Positions 1 through 8,616 of a DNA stretch of 64,000 nucleotides are shown piece after piece; within the stretch, counting starts at the first letter, position 1; each line of letters begins with the position of its first letter. The DNA is from Rhodococcus opacus (lineage in GTDB: Bacteria > Actinomycetota > Actinomycetes > Mycobacteriales > Mycobacteriaceae): contig NZ_JAAXPA010000024.1 of assembly GCF_012396235.1 (NCBI RefSeq), positions 62,001 to 126,000 of the forward strand. The letters are read 5' to 3'. A program made the translations under genes and the position numbers. A model generated the notes under the pieces. The model worked only from the letters and a program-made list of their open reading frames with translations. It had not been told where the DNA came from and made no database searches.

Positions 1-1927
1 CGAGCCGGCGCGCGACCCGCAGACTCATGTACACCCCGTTGCCGAACGTGACGATCGTCAGGTCGGTGCCGTCACCGTACGTGCGGGCGGAGCCGATCGG
101 CACGTGATTCTCGGCCCGCTTCACCGGATCCGGATACGCGGCCAGCCACTGCTCGTCACCGTCCTCGTACAGATCCCGGGTGTGATACAGCGCAATCGGT
201 TCCAGATACACACACACCGCCCCCGCGGTCCGCGCGGCCGCCGCGCACGTGTGCATCATGGCCGCGGCGTCGTCGGGGCGCGCCGGCGACGCCACGACGA
301 TACCGGGGATGTCACGCAATGCGGCGACGGCATTGTCGTTGTGGAAATGACCGCCGAACCCCTTCTGATACCCGTATCCCGCGACCCGCACCACCATCGG
401 ATTGCGATACTGACGGTCGGAGAAGAACTGCAACGTCGCACCCTCCCCGCGGATCTGATCGGCGGCATTGTGCAGATACGCCAGGTACTGGATCTCCGGG
501 ATCGGCAACAACCCGGACACCCCCGCGCCCAGCGCCAGTCCCAGGATCGCCTGCTCGTCGAGAAGCGTGTCGAACACGCGCGCCGACCCCGCCTTCTTCA
601 TCAGACCCCGCGTCACCCCGTAGACCCCGCCCTTGCGGGCCACGTCCTCACCGAACACCAGCGCCTCGGGGTACTCGATGAGAACATCGAGCAGGGCGCG
701 GTTGATCGAGAGGGCGAGAGTCAGTAGGCCCTCGTGTTCGGGCATTGGGCTGCCGACGATCAGGGCTCGGCGGGCCGGGTAGGTCCGTCGTGGTTCGGCC
801 GCCATCGCCTCGTCGAGTCCCTCGGTCAGTGGCCGCATCACTGCGGCAGGACTGTCGAGTTGCGGCAGCTCGCTGACTTCCTCTGCGAGCGTGGACACCT
901 CGGCGCGCTTGTCGTCGTAGAGCGCGAGGACGTCGTTGGGGCTCAGGTTCCCTCGCTCGATCAGCAGCTTCGCCGTGCACAGCACCGGATCCCGGTCGAA
1001 GTCTGCGGTGATCTCGGTCGTGGTGCGATAGGCGGCTTCGAAGTCGGAGCCGGCGTGGCCCATCAACCGCACGGTGCGCAGGTGCAGGAACGCCGGCTTG
1101 CGGTGCCTGCGAACCCAGTCGGCGGCATGCTTCGCGGTGGCGTAGGCCATCGGGAGGTCGGATCCATCGACCGTGAAGTACTCGAGACCCTCACGGTTGC
1201 CGAAGTTCGCGGAGATCCACCCCTTCGGCGTCCTGGTGCTGATGCCGATCCCGTTGTCTTCGCAGACGAACAACAGCGGAAGCGGAAGTCCCTGGAAGGC
1301 CGAGTGGATGGCGGTGTTGATCGCGCCGATCGCGGTCGAGTGATTCGCCGAGGCGTCGCCGAAACTGCATACCGCGATCGCGTCCTCGGGCCACGCGGAG
1401 AGCACGTTCAGTTTGGCGGCGCGGGCGATGGAGAAGGCGACGCCGACCGCGCGGGGCAGGTGAGATGCGATCGTCGAGGTCTGGGGAATGATATTGAGGT
1501 CGTGGCGGCCGAACACCTTGTGCCGGCCGCCGGACATCGGTTCCTCGGTGGCGGCGACGACGCCGAGAAGCACATCGCGCAGCGGGTTGCTGCCCCGGAC
1601 CTGCCGGGCGCGTTGGAGGAAGAACGCACCGGAACGGTAGTGCAGCAGCGCCGGGTCGGTGGGTCGGAGGGCTCCCGCGACGACGGCGTTGCCTTCGTGC
1701 CCGGACGAGCCGATCGTGTAGAAGCCCTTGCCCTTCGCGCGAAGCCGTCGGGCAACCAGATCCAGGTGCCGACTGCCCAATTGAGAATCGAACAGGTCCA
1801 GGGTTTGCTGCACGAACAGGCTCGACGCTGTCTCGACGGGCTGGTCGTGATCGCTCGCTCCCGGACGTGTCGTATCGGCCATCGCGGCGACGGTGGTGGT
1901 GAAGTGATCATCGATCTGTTCGGCCAT
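1..1927 (-). CDS. Fused alpha-beta thiamine-diphosphate 2-oxoacid dehydrogenase E1 (C-terminus outside the window)
   Basis: This is the E1 component of a branched-chain-type 2-oxoacid dehydrogenase. It decarboxylates a 2-oxoacid on thiamine diphosphate and passes the acyl group to a lipoyl E2. The first ~380 residues are the alpha domain, with HYRSGAF near 97-103 and the cofactor segment GDA (190-192) to EDN (223-225). A beta-type domain follows from about residue 395, with FGEDVARKGGVYG. Most relatives have GDG where this protein has GDA. The ATG at 1927 is 58 bp downstream of the FAD oxidase stop, so it is probably last or near-last in the operon that starts at hglS. About 642 codons are in the window and the C-terminus is cut off. 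The substrate could be branched-chain oxoacids or, by context, 2-oxoadipate; the sequence does not decide. The family is sure, the substrate is not. Confidence 0.9.
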   Translation of the reverse strand, partial: MAEQIDDHFTTTVAAMADTTRPGASDHDQPVETASSLFVQQTLDLFDSQLGSRHLDLVARRLRAKGKGFYTIGSSGHEGNAVVAGALRPTDPALLHYRSGAFFLQRARQVRGSNPLRDVLLGVVAATEEPMSGGRHKVFGRHDLNIIPQTSTIASHLPRAVGVAFSIARAAKLNVLSAWPEDAIAVCSFGDASANHSTAIGAINTAIHSAFQGLPLPLLFVCEDNGIGISTRTPKGWISANFGNREGLEYFTVDGSDLPMAYATAKHAADWVRRHRKPAFLHLRTVRLMGHAGSDFEAAYRTTTEITADFDRDPVLCTAKLLIERGNLSPNDVLALYDDKRAEVSTLAEEVSELPQLDSPAAVMRPLTEGLDEAMAAEPRRTYPARRALIVGSPMPEHEGLLTLALSINRALLDVLIEYPEALVFGEDVARKGGVYGVTRGLMKKAGSARVFDTLLDEQAILGLALGAGVSGLLPIPEIQYLAYLHNAADQIRGEGATLQFFSDRQYRNPMVVRVAGYGYQKGFGGHFHNDNAVAALRDIPGIVVASPARPDDAAAMMHTCAAAARTAGAVCVYLEPIALYHTRDLYEDGDEQWLAAYPDPVKRAENHVPIGSARTYGDGTDLTIVTFGNGVYMSLRVARRL

Positions 1928-1985
1928 GAGTCCGGCTCCTGAGGGGCAGGTGATCGTCGTCTGCTGGGCGGTGCAACGGGTGGGG

Positions 1986-3152
1986 TCAGACGATGTTTGT
2001 CTCGCCTGCGCCGATACCGGCCTGCGCGAAACGGTCCAGGGTGAACGAGCTGATGTCGTATCCGGGCTCTTTGCTGTGGTAGAGGTCGCGCACGATCTCG
2101 CCGGTCGCCGGTCCCATCAGGAAGCCGTGGCCGGAGTAGCCGGTGGCGATGAGCAGGCCCTCGACCTCGGTGGAGCGGTCGATGATCTGGTTGCGGTCGG
2201 GGGTGACCTCGTAGAGGCCGGCCCAACCGGTGCTGATGCCGTAGTCCAGTACGGCCGGCACCCGGGTCTCGGCGATGGCGCCCAGTCCCATCAGCCAGTC
2301 CTCGAGTTCGAACTTGAGGTTGAACCCTTCGCGCTCGTTCGGGTCGGACCAGCCCAGAAGCAGGCCTTTACCTTCCGGGTGGAAGTAGAAGTTCGACGGG
2401 AAGTCGATGGTCAGCGACGGCGAGGATGCGGGCAACTCGGACAGCGGCTCGGTGAAGGCGATCTGTCGGCGGACGGGAACGACGGGGATGTTCACCCCGA
2501 GCATGTTGCCGATGCCGGCCGACCAGGCTCCGGCGGCGCAGACCACGGTGTCGGTCTCGATGCGTCCGTGTTCGGTCACGACTGCGGTAATGGTGCCGCC
2601 GGTGCTCTCGATGTCGGTGACCGCGCAGTGGCGGACGATGCGGGCGCCGTGTCGACGGGCAGCGGCGGCGTATCCCATCACGACCGATTCTGGGGTGGCC
2701 TTGCCGTCCTGGGGTGACCAGGAGGCGGCGAGGAGTCCGTCTGTGCTGATGAGCGGCGAGATCTTCTGTGCTTCTTCGGGGGTGACCATGCGGCTCGGAA
2801 CGCCGTGGCGGTTCTGCAGTGCGACGCTTTCGGTGAAGATGTCGACGTTGGCCTGGTCCGAGAGGAGATAGAGGTAGCCGTCGCGGCTGAAGTCGATCTC
2901 CTGGTGGTACTCCTGCGCGAATCGCGAATACACGTCGAGGCCGCGCAGACCGATCGCGATGTTGGCTTCGTTGCTGAAGGAGGCGCGAACACCGCCGGCG
3001 GCCTTGCACGTCGACCCGCAGGCCAACTCGTCCTTTTCCAGGAGGACAACATCGGAGACCCCCGATTCGGCGAGGTGGAACGCAATGCTGGCGCCGATGA
3101 CGCCGCCGCCGATCACGACGACGGACGCCTGTTCGGGGAGTTCCTTGCTCAT
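1986..3152 (-). CDS. DadA/SoxB-like FAD-dependent amine or amino-acid oxidase
   Basis: The protein (388 aa) is a DAO-family flavoenzyme that oxidises a secondary amine or amino acid such as sarcosine, a D-amino acid or pipecolate. The N-terminal Rossmann segment VVIGGGVIGASIAFHLAESG lies at about residues 11-30. A C-terminal FAD contact, ATGYSGHGFLMGP, sits near 343-355. I chose the ATG at 3152 because GAAGAGGA lies just upstream; longer readings add a basic, unlike-family extension. It lies 157 bp after the Glu/Leu-type dehydrogenase and 58 bp before the E1 gene on the same strand. Next to an antiquitin-type dehydrogenase and HglS, a role as L-pipecolate oxidase (making piperideine-6-carboxylate) is attractive, but this is inference from neighbours. 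Family sure, substrate open. Confidence 0.88.
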   Translation of the reverse strand: MSKELPEQASVVVIGGGVIGASIAFHLAESGVSDVVLLEKDELACGSTCKAAGGVRASFSNEANIAIGLRGLDVYSRFAQEYHQEIDFSRDGYLYLLSDQANVDIFTESVALQNRHGVPSRMVTPEEAQKISPLISTDGLLAASWSPQDGKATPESVVMGYAAAARRHGARIVRHCAVTDIESTGGTITAVVTEHGRIETDTVVCAAGAWSAGIGNMLGVNIPVVPVRRQIAFTEPLSELPASSPSLTIDFPSNFYFHPEGKGLLLGWSDPNEREGFNLKFELEDWLMGLGAIAETRVPAVLDYGISTGWAGLYEVTPDRNQIIDRSTEVEGLLIATGYSGHGFLMGPATGEIVRDLYHSKEPGYDISSFTLDRFAQAGIGAGETNIV

Positions 3153-3309
3153 GTCGTCCTCTTCTTTCCTTCGAGAGTAGTGATGTAATGCCCTACCGGT
3201 TTCGGGGACACCCGACGAACGACCAGGTCGATGCATTTGCCTGAATGAATGGGGCGCGCCCGCTGACCGGAGTGGGTCACACAGTTGCGCGTGGTTGGTG
3301 TCGAACCTT

Positions 3310-4458
3310 CTAGAACGCGGCGGTGTGCGGGGCACGACCGCGGAGCACCATGGCTTCGCGCACGCGCTCCTGGGCGGTGGTGCGGGCTACCTCGTGGGTG
3401 GTCCGCCCCTGCACCTTCGACGCATCGAGGGTGTCGATGGTGCTGGCGCGCAGCTTGTTCGAGATGTTGTCGAACACGGCAGCCGGTTCCGGACGGATTC
3501 CGGAGTAGCGGGCGTCCATCGCCACGGCTGCGGCAACCACGCCGCCGGCGTTGGCGATGAAATCCGGAACCACGGTCACGCCGCGGTCGAACAGCACCGA
3601 CTGTGCTTCGGGGTTGCTCGGCAGGTTCGCGCCTTCGACAACGATCTTGGCCGGCAACGTCCGGGCGAGATCGACGTCGATGACGTCCTGCAACGCTGCC
3701 GGGATCAGGACGTCCGCGGTCACCGAGAGTTCTTCCCCGGCAGCGAGAGGCTTCGCGTCGGAGTACTGGTCGACGAGACCGTCACCGTACTGATCACGCA
3801 GGTCGAGCAAGGTGGCGACGTCGAGCCCGTCCGGGTTGTGGAGGCCACCCTGCGAGGTGGACACAGCGACGACGGTGGCCCCGAGTTCGGCGAGGCGCTT
3901 CGCGCTCGCCGCTCCGACCGCTCCGAAGCCCTGGATGGACACGCTCAGCGAACCGGTGGACAGGCCGAGGGTCTGCGCGGCGGCGTCCGCCGACTCCGCG
4001 ACACCGTGGCCGGTGACCCCGAGCTGGTCGTACGGGAGCCCGCCGAGCGCGTGAGGGGTGCCCACCGCGCCGCCGCGACCGTCGACCTCGTCGAGCATGA
4101 TCGCGGCGTCCTTCTCGGTCAATCCCACGTCGAGCCCGAAGACGTACTCGTCGGGGACCTCGTTGCGCAGTGCCCGGACGAAGGCACGCAGCACCGCTTC
4201 CTTGGAGGAGGCAGTCGGGTCGGCCCAGATGCCGGCTTTGGCGCCGCCGTAGAAGAGGTCGACCCCCGCCCATTTCCAGGTCATGTTGCGGGCCAGCCTG
4301 GCGACCTCGCCGACACTGACCGTGGTGGACATGCGGGTGCCGCCCTTGCCCATTCCGCGGGCGGTGTTGTCGATGACCAGAACGCCGCGCATGCCGGTGC
4401 GTGCGTCGGAGACACACACGACCTTCTCCGGGCCCCATTCGTCGATCAATTCGAACAT
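3310..4458 (-). CDS. Glu/Leu/Phe/Val-type amino-acid dehydrogenase
   Basis: The protein (382 aa) belongs to the NAD(P)-dependent amino-acid dehydrogenases that reversibly deaminate an L-amino acid to its 2-oxoacid. The catalytic-lysine segment YGGAKAGIWADP is at residues 70-81 (lysine 74), and a dinucleotide fold with GFGAVGAASAKRL follows in the middle. The ATG at 4458 has AGGAG nine bases upstream; a longer reading would run into the neighbouring gene. It sits between the semialdehyde dehydrogenase (35 bp away) and the FAD oxidase. In the lysine/pipecolate route, 2-aminoadipate must lose its amino group between those enzymes and HglS, usually by transamination. A dehydrogenase acting on aminoadipate, a glutamate homologue, would fill the step. 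That substrate is inferred; leucine, valine or glutamate remain possible. Confidence 0.88.
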   Translation of the reverse strand: MFELIDEWGPEKVVCVSDARTGMRGVLVIDNTARGMGKGGTRMSTTVSVGEVARLARNMTWKWAGVDLFYGGAKAGIWADPTASSKEAVLRAFVRALRNEVPDEYVFGLDVGLTEKDAAIMLDEVDGRGGAVGTPHALGGLPYDQLGVTGHGVAESADAAAQTLGLSTGSLSVSIQGFGAVGAASAKRLAELGATVVAVSTSQGGLHNPDGLDVATLLDLRDQYGDGLVDQYSDAKPLAAGEELSVTADVLIPAALQDVIDVDLARTLPAKIVVEGANLPSNPEAQSVLFDRGVTVVPDFIANAGGVVAAAVAMDARYSGIRPEPAAVFDNISNKLRASTIDTLDASKVQGRTTHEVARTTAQERVREAMVLRGRAPHTAAF

Positions 4459-4493
4459 CGTCGTTGCTCCTCGTGCGATTCGAAAGGGGGATG

Positions 4494-6050
4494 TCAGCCG
4501 AAGTTGACGCCCTGAGCCAGGGGCAGCTCGCGGGAGTAGTTGATGGTGTTGGTTGCCCGGCGCATGTAGGCGCGCCAAGCGTCCGAGCCGGATTCGCGGC
4601 CGCCGCCGGTGGTCTTCTCGCCGCCGAATGCGCCGCCGATCTCGGCGCCGGATGTGCCGATGTTGACGTTGACGATGCCGCAGTCCGAACCGTCGGCGGC
4701 GATGAACCGCTCGGCCTCACGCTGGTCGGTGGTGAAGATCGACGACGACAGGCCCTGCGGGACGTCGTTGTGCAGGGCGATCGCCTCCTCGAACGTGTTG
4801 TAGGTCAGCACGTAGAGGATCGGGGCGAAGGTTTCGTCCTTGACGATCTCGCTCTGGGCCGGCATCCGCACGATCGCCGGCTCGACGTAGTACGAGTCTT
4901 CGCTGCTCGGGCGGCGTTTTCCGCCGACGAGGATCTCGCCGCCTTGCGCGACCGCCTTGTCGAGGGCCGCGGTCATGTTGGCGTGGGACTTGCCGTCGAT
5001 CAGCGGGCCCACGAGGGTGCCGTCGGCGAACGGGTCACCGATCGGGAGGCGGCCGTAGACCTGGGAGATCCGGTCGATCAGCGCGTCGGCGATGTCCTGG
5101 TGGACGATGATGCGGCGCATCGAGGTGCAGCGCTGGCCGGCGGTTCCGGCAGCGGCGAAAACGATTCCGCGGGTAGCGATGTCGAGGTCCGCCGACGGTG
5201 TGACGATCGCAGCGTTGTTTCCGCCGAGCTCGAGGATGGCGCGGCCGAAGCGGGCGGCGACGCGGGGAGCGATCTGCTCACCCATCCGCTCGGAACCGGT
5301 GGCGCTGATCAACGGCACCTTCGGGCTGTCGATCAGGGCCTGGGTGTCGGCGGCACTCGCCGAGACGAGGACATTCAGGTTGGCCGGGGCGCCGGATTCT
5401 TCTGCGGCACGGTCGAACAGCGCCGAGCATGCGGCGGCGGTGAGGGTGGTCAACTGAGCCGGCTTCCAGACCACCGAATCCCCGCAGACGATGGCAAGAG
5501 CCAGGTTCCAGGACCACACCGCGGCCGGGAAGTTGAACGCCGAGACGACACCGACGACACCGAGCGGGTGCCAGGTCTCCATCAGTCGGTGTCCGGGACG
5601 CTCCGAGGGCATGGTGCGGCCGTCGAGCTGCCGGGACAGACCGACCGCGAAGTCGCAGATGTCGATCATCTCCTGGACCTCGCCAAGGGCCTCCGAGCGG
5701 ATCTTGCCGACCTCGATGCTGATCAGGTTGGCGACGTCTTCCTTGTGCTCGGTGAGCAGTTCACCGAGGCGTTTGATCAGGAATCCGCGGACCGGGCCGG
5801 GAACGGTGCGCCACTGCAGAAACGCCTCGTGGGCGGCATCGATCGCGGCCTCGACGTCGGCGGCGCCGGCGGCGGGATAGTCGAACAGGCGCTCCCCCGT
5901 GACCGGGGTGCGGGTGGTGATGGTGTTCTCGACCCCAGCGGTGTCGAGTACGGCCGGGTCGACCCCACATCGCTGCAGGCTGGTGCGTGCGAGCGTGCGC
6001 AGTTCGTCGGTGGTGGGCAGGGCGATGGTCTCGGCGACAGCGGTGCTCAT
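4494..6050 (-). CDS. amaB: Antiquitin-type aldehyde dehydrogenase (piperideine-6-carboxylate / aminoadipate semialdehyde dehydrogenase)
   Basis: This ALDH7-family enzyme (518 aa) oxidises 2-aminoadipate 6-semialdehyde, in equilibrium with piperideine-6-carboxylate, to 2-aminoadipate using NAD(P)+. The catalytic cysteine is C308 in GTAGQRCTSMRR and the general base is E274 in ILELGGNN. The antiquitin signature near the C-terminus, GTSGAEIGGAFGGEK followed by TGGGRESGSD, separates this subfamily from other aldehyde dehydrogenases. Length is normal for the family. Its ATG directly follows the hglS stop (TAA-ATG, no gap), so the two are almost certainly cotranscribed and translationally coupled. 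Pairing with hglS strongly supports a role in lysine/pipecolate breakdown. Confidence 0.94.
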   Translation of the reverse strand: MSTAVAETIALPTTDELRTLARTSLQRCGVDPAVLDTAGVENTITTRTPVTGERLFDYPAAGAADVEAAIDAAHEAFLQWRTVPGPVRGFLIKRLGELLTEHKEDVANLISIEVGKIRSEALGEVQEMIDICDFAVGLSRQLDGRTMPSERPGHRLMETWHPLGVVGVVSAFNFPAAVWSWNLALAIVCGDSVVWKPAQLTTLTAAACSALFDRAAEESGAPANLNVLVSASAADTQALIDSPKVPLISATGSERMGEQIAPRVAARFGRAILELGGNNAAIVTPSADLDIATRGIVFAAAGTAGQRCTSMRRIIVHQDIADALIDRISQVYGRLPIGDPFADGTLVGPLIDGKSHANMTAALDKAVAQGGEILVGGKRRPSSEDSYYVEPAIVRMPAQSEIVKDETFAPILYVLTYNTFEEAIALHNDVPQGLSSSIFTTDQREAERFIAADGSDCGIVNVNIGTSGAEIGGAFGGEKTTGGGRESGSDAWRAYMRRATNTINYSRELPLAQGVNFG

Positions 6051-7499
6051 TTACTTGACTCCTTGGGTAGCGATGGGTGCCGGTTCTTCGATGGGTCCGC
6101 AAATTTCCAATTGGTTGGCAACGTGATCGAGGGATGCGCGGCGGATCCCGTCGTAGAGCGTGTACGGGTCGTGCAGTGGGCGGCCCAGAACTCCTTCCAT
6201 CCAGGCGGCGTCGATATCGGTCGTCGACTGTGTGGTGTCCTTGTGTCCGTCCGAGGTCAGGTTGGACTGGAAGATCCCGGCCGCGGATCTCGGCAGGAAA
6301 TCCTCGTAGACGATCGGCTCCGGGCGGACCCAGCCCTGATCGATCAGATCCTGGAGTGATCGCCCGGGCACCGTGCCGTTGCGCTGCTTGTCGGTGTCGA
6401 CCCGGTAGGTGAAGTACGCCAGATCGTGCAGGGCAAGCCCCTGCTCGGTGGCGGGCACCTGCTGGTTCCACAGCTCGGCGGCGATCTCGTTGCGTACCTC
6501 GGCCGACACCGGAGCGGTCGCGGCCGCCTCTCGGACCGCCTGCTCGACCTCGACGGTCAATCGGTCGTAGACCTCGCGGCCGCGGACGGTGGCGGCGATA
6601 CCGCGGGCCTCCACCTCACCGAAACGCACCCGCAGTGAACCCTTCTCGACGCTGCCGTCGGGTTCGCGGAACACCCGCGGTTCGGCGAGAGCCCGGAACG
6701 AGGTCTGCCGCAGCAGCAGATCCGGACCGGCCCACCGCGGCGGACCCTGGATCGTGTCGATCATGTCGATCCGGCGACGCTCCATGCGGGCGTAGAGATC
6801 GTCGATGTCGAGCACGCGAGGGGTCAGGTGGTTGATGTGTGTGCTGGTGACGCCACCGATATCGGCGGCCACCGAGGAGACCTGCTCGAGTTCGCGGTAC
6901 CAGGCGCGGTCGACGGCCTCGGTGGACAGCTTGAATGCCGCGGTGGCCAACGTCAGGAACATCTCGGCGTCACCGGAATTCAGCCCCCGGTACTCGGTCG
7001 CCCGGTCGGCGAGGACCAGCAGTTCGGTGGTGAACAGCCTGCGCTTGGCGAGGAAGCTTTCCAGGCGTTGCTGCAGATCGGCGCTGAAGAAGCGGCGATC
7101 CGAGGGCACCAGCATGGAGGTGAACACCCGGAAGGGGTTGCGCGCCAGTTCGTCCGGGTCCGTCGGACGGAAAGCCGTCGAGACGACCGGAACCGAACTG
7201 GCAGCGGCCTCGCGCAGGTCGTAGAACCCGACCGGGTACATGCCCATAGCCGCGAACACGCGGGCGACCTGGGCCATCTCCTGCGGGGTGCCCACTCGGA
7301 TGGCCCCGTGACGTTCGGCGGTGACCCGGGCGATGGAACCCAGACGTTCTGCGCCCGCACCGAGATCCGACAGCACGGTGTCGTTGACGGCCTGCGATAC
7401 CTCGAGCAACGTGGTGTATGCGGGAACTTCCTTCCCGTACAGATGCGAGAGACGGCGAGCGAACTCGGCGCGCAGTTCCCACTGCTGGGTGATCGGCAT
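6051..7499 (-). CDS. hglS: 2-oxoadipate dioxygenase/decarboxylase (HglS, former DUF1338)
   Basis: HglS-family enzymes are Fe(II)-dependent, related to the VOC fold, and convert 2-oxoadipate to D-2-hydroxyglutarate with O2 and loss of CO2. This 482-residue protein has the expected metal and substrate residues: histidine 64 and arginine 68 in ERHGAIRVG, histidines 221/224 in STHINHLTP, and glutamates near 295-297 in RFGEVEARG. They match the His/His/Glu triad described for the Pseudomonas putida enzyme. I prefer the ATG at 7499, with CTGGAG upstream, over a TTG three codons earlier. It is the first gene of the minus-strand operon and faces a LysR gene across 170 bp. The product would feed the FAD/Fe-S dehydrogenase at 11610-14450. 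Confidence 0.93.
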   Translation of the reverse strand: MPITQQWELRAEFARRLSHLYGKEVPAYTTLLEVSQAVNDTVLSDLGAGAERLGSIARVTAERHGAIRVGTPQEMAQVARVFAAMGMYPVGFYDLREAAASSVPVVSTAFRPTDPDELARNPFRVFTSMLVPSDRRFFSADLQQRLESFLAKRRLFTTELLVLADRATEYRGLNSGDAEMFLTLATAAFKLSTEAVDRAWYRELEQVSSVAADIGGVTSTHINHLTPRVLDIDDLYARMERRRIDMIDTIQGPPRWAGPDLLLRQTSFRALAEPRVFREPDGSVEKGSLRVRFGEVEARGIAATVRGREVYDRLTVEVEQAVREAAATAPVSAEVRNEIAAELWNQQVPATEQGLALHDLAYFTYRVDTDKQRNGTVPGRSLQDLIDQGWVRPEPIVYEDFLPRSAAGIFQSNLTSDGHKDTTQSTTDIDAAWMEGVLGRPLHDPYTLYDGIRRASLDHVANQLEICGPIEEPAPIATQGVK

Positions 7500-7657
7500 G
7501 GCGTGCAACTCCAGGGTCGATGAGGATCGGGTGAGATCGCGATCGTGGTCGCCGGCCGGCTACGAAGAGCTCCGACGTGTCCGACGTTTCGTTCCGCACG
7601 TTCATCGTGGTCCGCGGAAATGAATAGCACCAGCGAAGAAAGTTTGCCACCACCGTT

Positions 7658-7670
7658 TAGAATCTCTATA
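7658..7670 (+). promoter_or_regulatory. Candidate -10 box of a leaderless LysR transcript
   Basis: TAGAAT at 7658-7663 ends seven bases before the ATG of the LysR gene at 7670, and no Shine-Dalgarno sequence precedes that ATG. Transcription would then start at or next to the start codon. No good -35 box is visible, which is common in actinobacteria. The 170-bp interval to hglS should hold the LysR binding site and the hglS promoter, but I cannot pick a convincing dyad there. Confidence 0.4.
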
Positions 7671-8587
7671 TGAATATGAGCTTGGCGCACCTCGTGGCAC
7701 TCCGAGAGCTGGCCCGGCGTGGAACGATGGTCGCGGTCGCCGAGGAACTCGGGTACACCGCGGGCGCCGTATCACAGCAGATCGCAGCCTTGGAGAAAGC
7801 CGTCGGCTCCCGGCTCGTCACCAAGGTGGGTCGCAACGTCGTGCTCACCGATTCCGGGACCGTTCTGGCCGAGCACGCGGTGAAGATCTTGAGCGCGGAG
7901 CAGCGGGCCCTCGACGCGCTTCGCGCGGTGCACGACGACGTCGCTGCGCCTCTTCTTCTCGGCACCTTCGGCAGTACCGCTGCGGCGTTGTTGCCACCGG
8001 TGGTGGCCGCAGCGCAGCGCAAGTACCCGCATCTCGCCCTGAGCAGCCGTGAACTCGACGTCGACGAGGCCGCCACCGCGGTCCAACGCGGTCAGGTCGA
8101 CGTCGCCTTCGGGCTGGACTACCCCAATTCACCGATGCCCCGCACACCGGATATCGAGATGATCACCCTGCGCAGCGAGCGATTCGGACTCGCCGTCTCC
8201 TCCGGTGCCTACGGCATCCGCACCGAAGGCACCATCGATCTGCGCGAGGCCGCGGAGTGGAACTGGATCCTGCCGCCCGCGGAAACCCAGTTCGGTCGCG
8301 CTGTTCGTATCGCCTGCCGCCAGGAGGGTTTCGAGCCGATCGTGCGGCACGAAATCGTCGACACCGCCGTGTCTCTGGCGCTGGCCGGAAAGGGGTTGGG
8401 GGCGGCGCCGGTCACCGACATGATGATCAGGCTCAACAGTTCGGTGCCGATCATCCGCGTCGACCTGGAGCAGGAGATCGGTCGGCGAATCGTCCTCATA
8501 CGCCTCGCCGGCTCGGAGACCAGGCCTACGGTGCGGGCCGTCACCGACATCGTGCGCGCCGCGGTCGACCCGGCGGCGACCGAGTAG
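7670..8587 (+). CDS. LysR-family transcriptional regulator divergent from hglS
   Basis: A 305-residue LysR-type activator/repressor. The N-terminal winged helix-turn-helix covers about residues 4-63 (LAHLVALRELARRGTM, then YTAGAVSQQIAALEKAVG), followed by a periplasmic-binding-protein-like effector domain with DVAFGLDY and AGKGLGAAPVTD. Length is normal. It is divergently placed from hglS, the usual arrangement for a LysR protein that controls the neighbouring operon, so it probably senses an intermediate of the lysine/2-oxoadipate pathway. A second ATG two codons later cannot be excluded as the start; neither has a ribosome site. Confidence 0.9.
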   Translation: MNMSLAHLVALRELARRGTMVAVAEELGYTAGAVSQQIAALEKAVGSRLVTKVGRNVVLTDSGTVLAEHAVKILSAEQRALDALRAVHDDVAAPLLLGTFGSTAAALLPPVVAAAQRKYPHLALSSRELDVDEAATAVQRGQVDVAFGLDYPNSPMPRTPDIEMITLRSERFGLAVSSGAYGIRTEGTIDLREAAEWNWILPPAETQFGRAVRIACRQEGFEPIVRHEIVDTAVSLALAGKGLGAAPVTDMMIRLNSSVPIIRVDLEQEIGRRIVLIRLAGSETRPTVRAVTDIVRAAVDPAATE

Positions 8588-8616
8588 ATCTGATCGCCTG
8601 ATCGGAGAAACAGCAG

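Noticed and set aside
734..1942. Long plus-strand open frame opposite the E1 gene
   Set aside because: Its translation is Gly/Arg/Val-rich without domains, while the minus strand encodes a clear thiamine enzyme.
4401..6359. 652-codon plus-strand open frame across the dehydrogenase genes
   Set aside because: It is antisense to antiquitin-type and HglS coding sequence and has no recognisable motifs; third-position GC of the real genes causes it.
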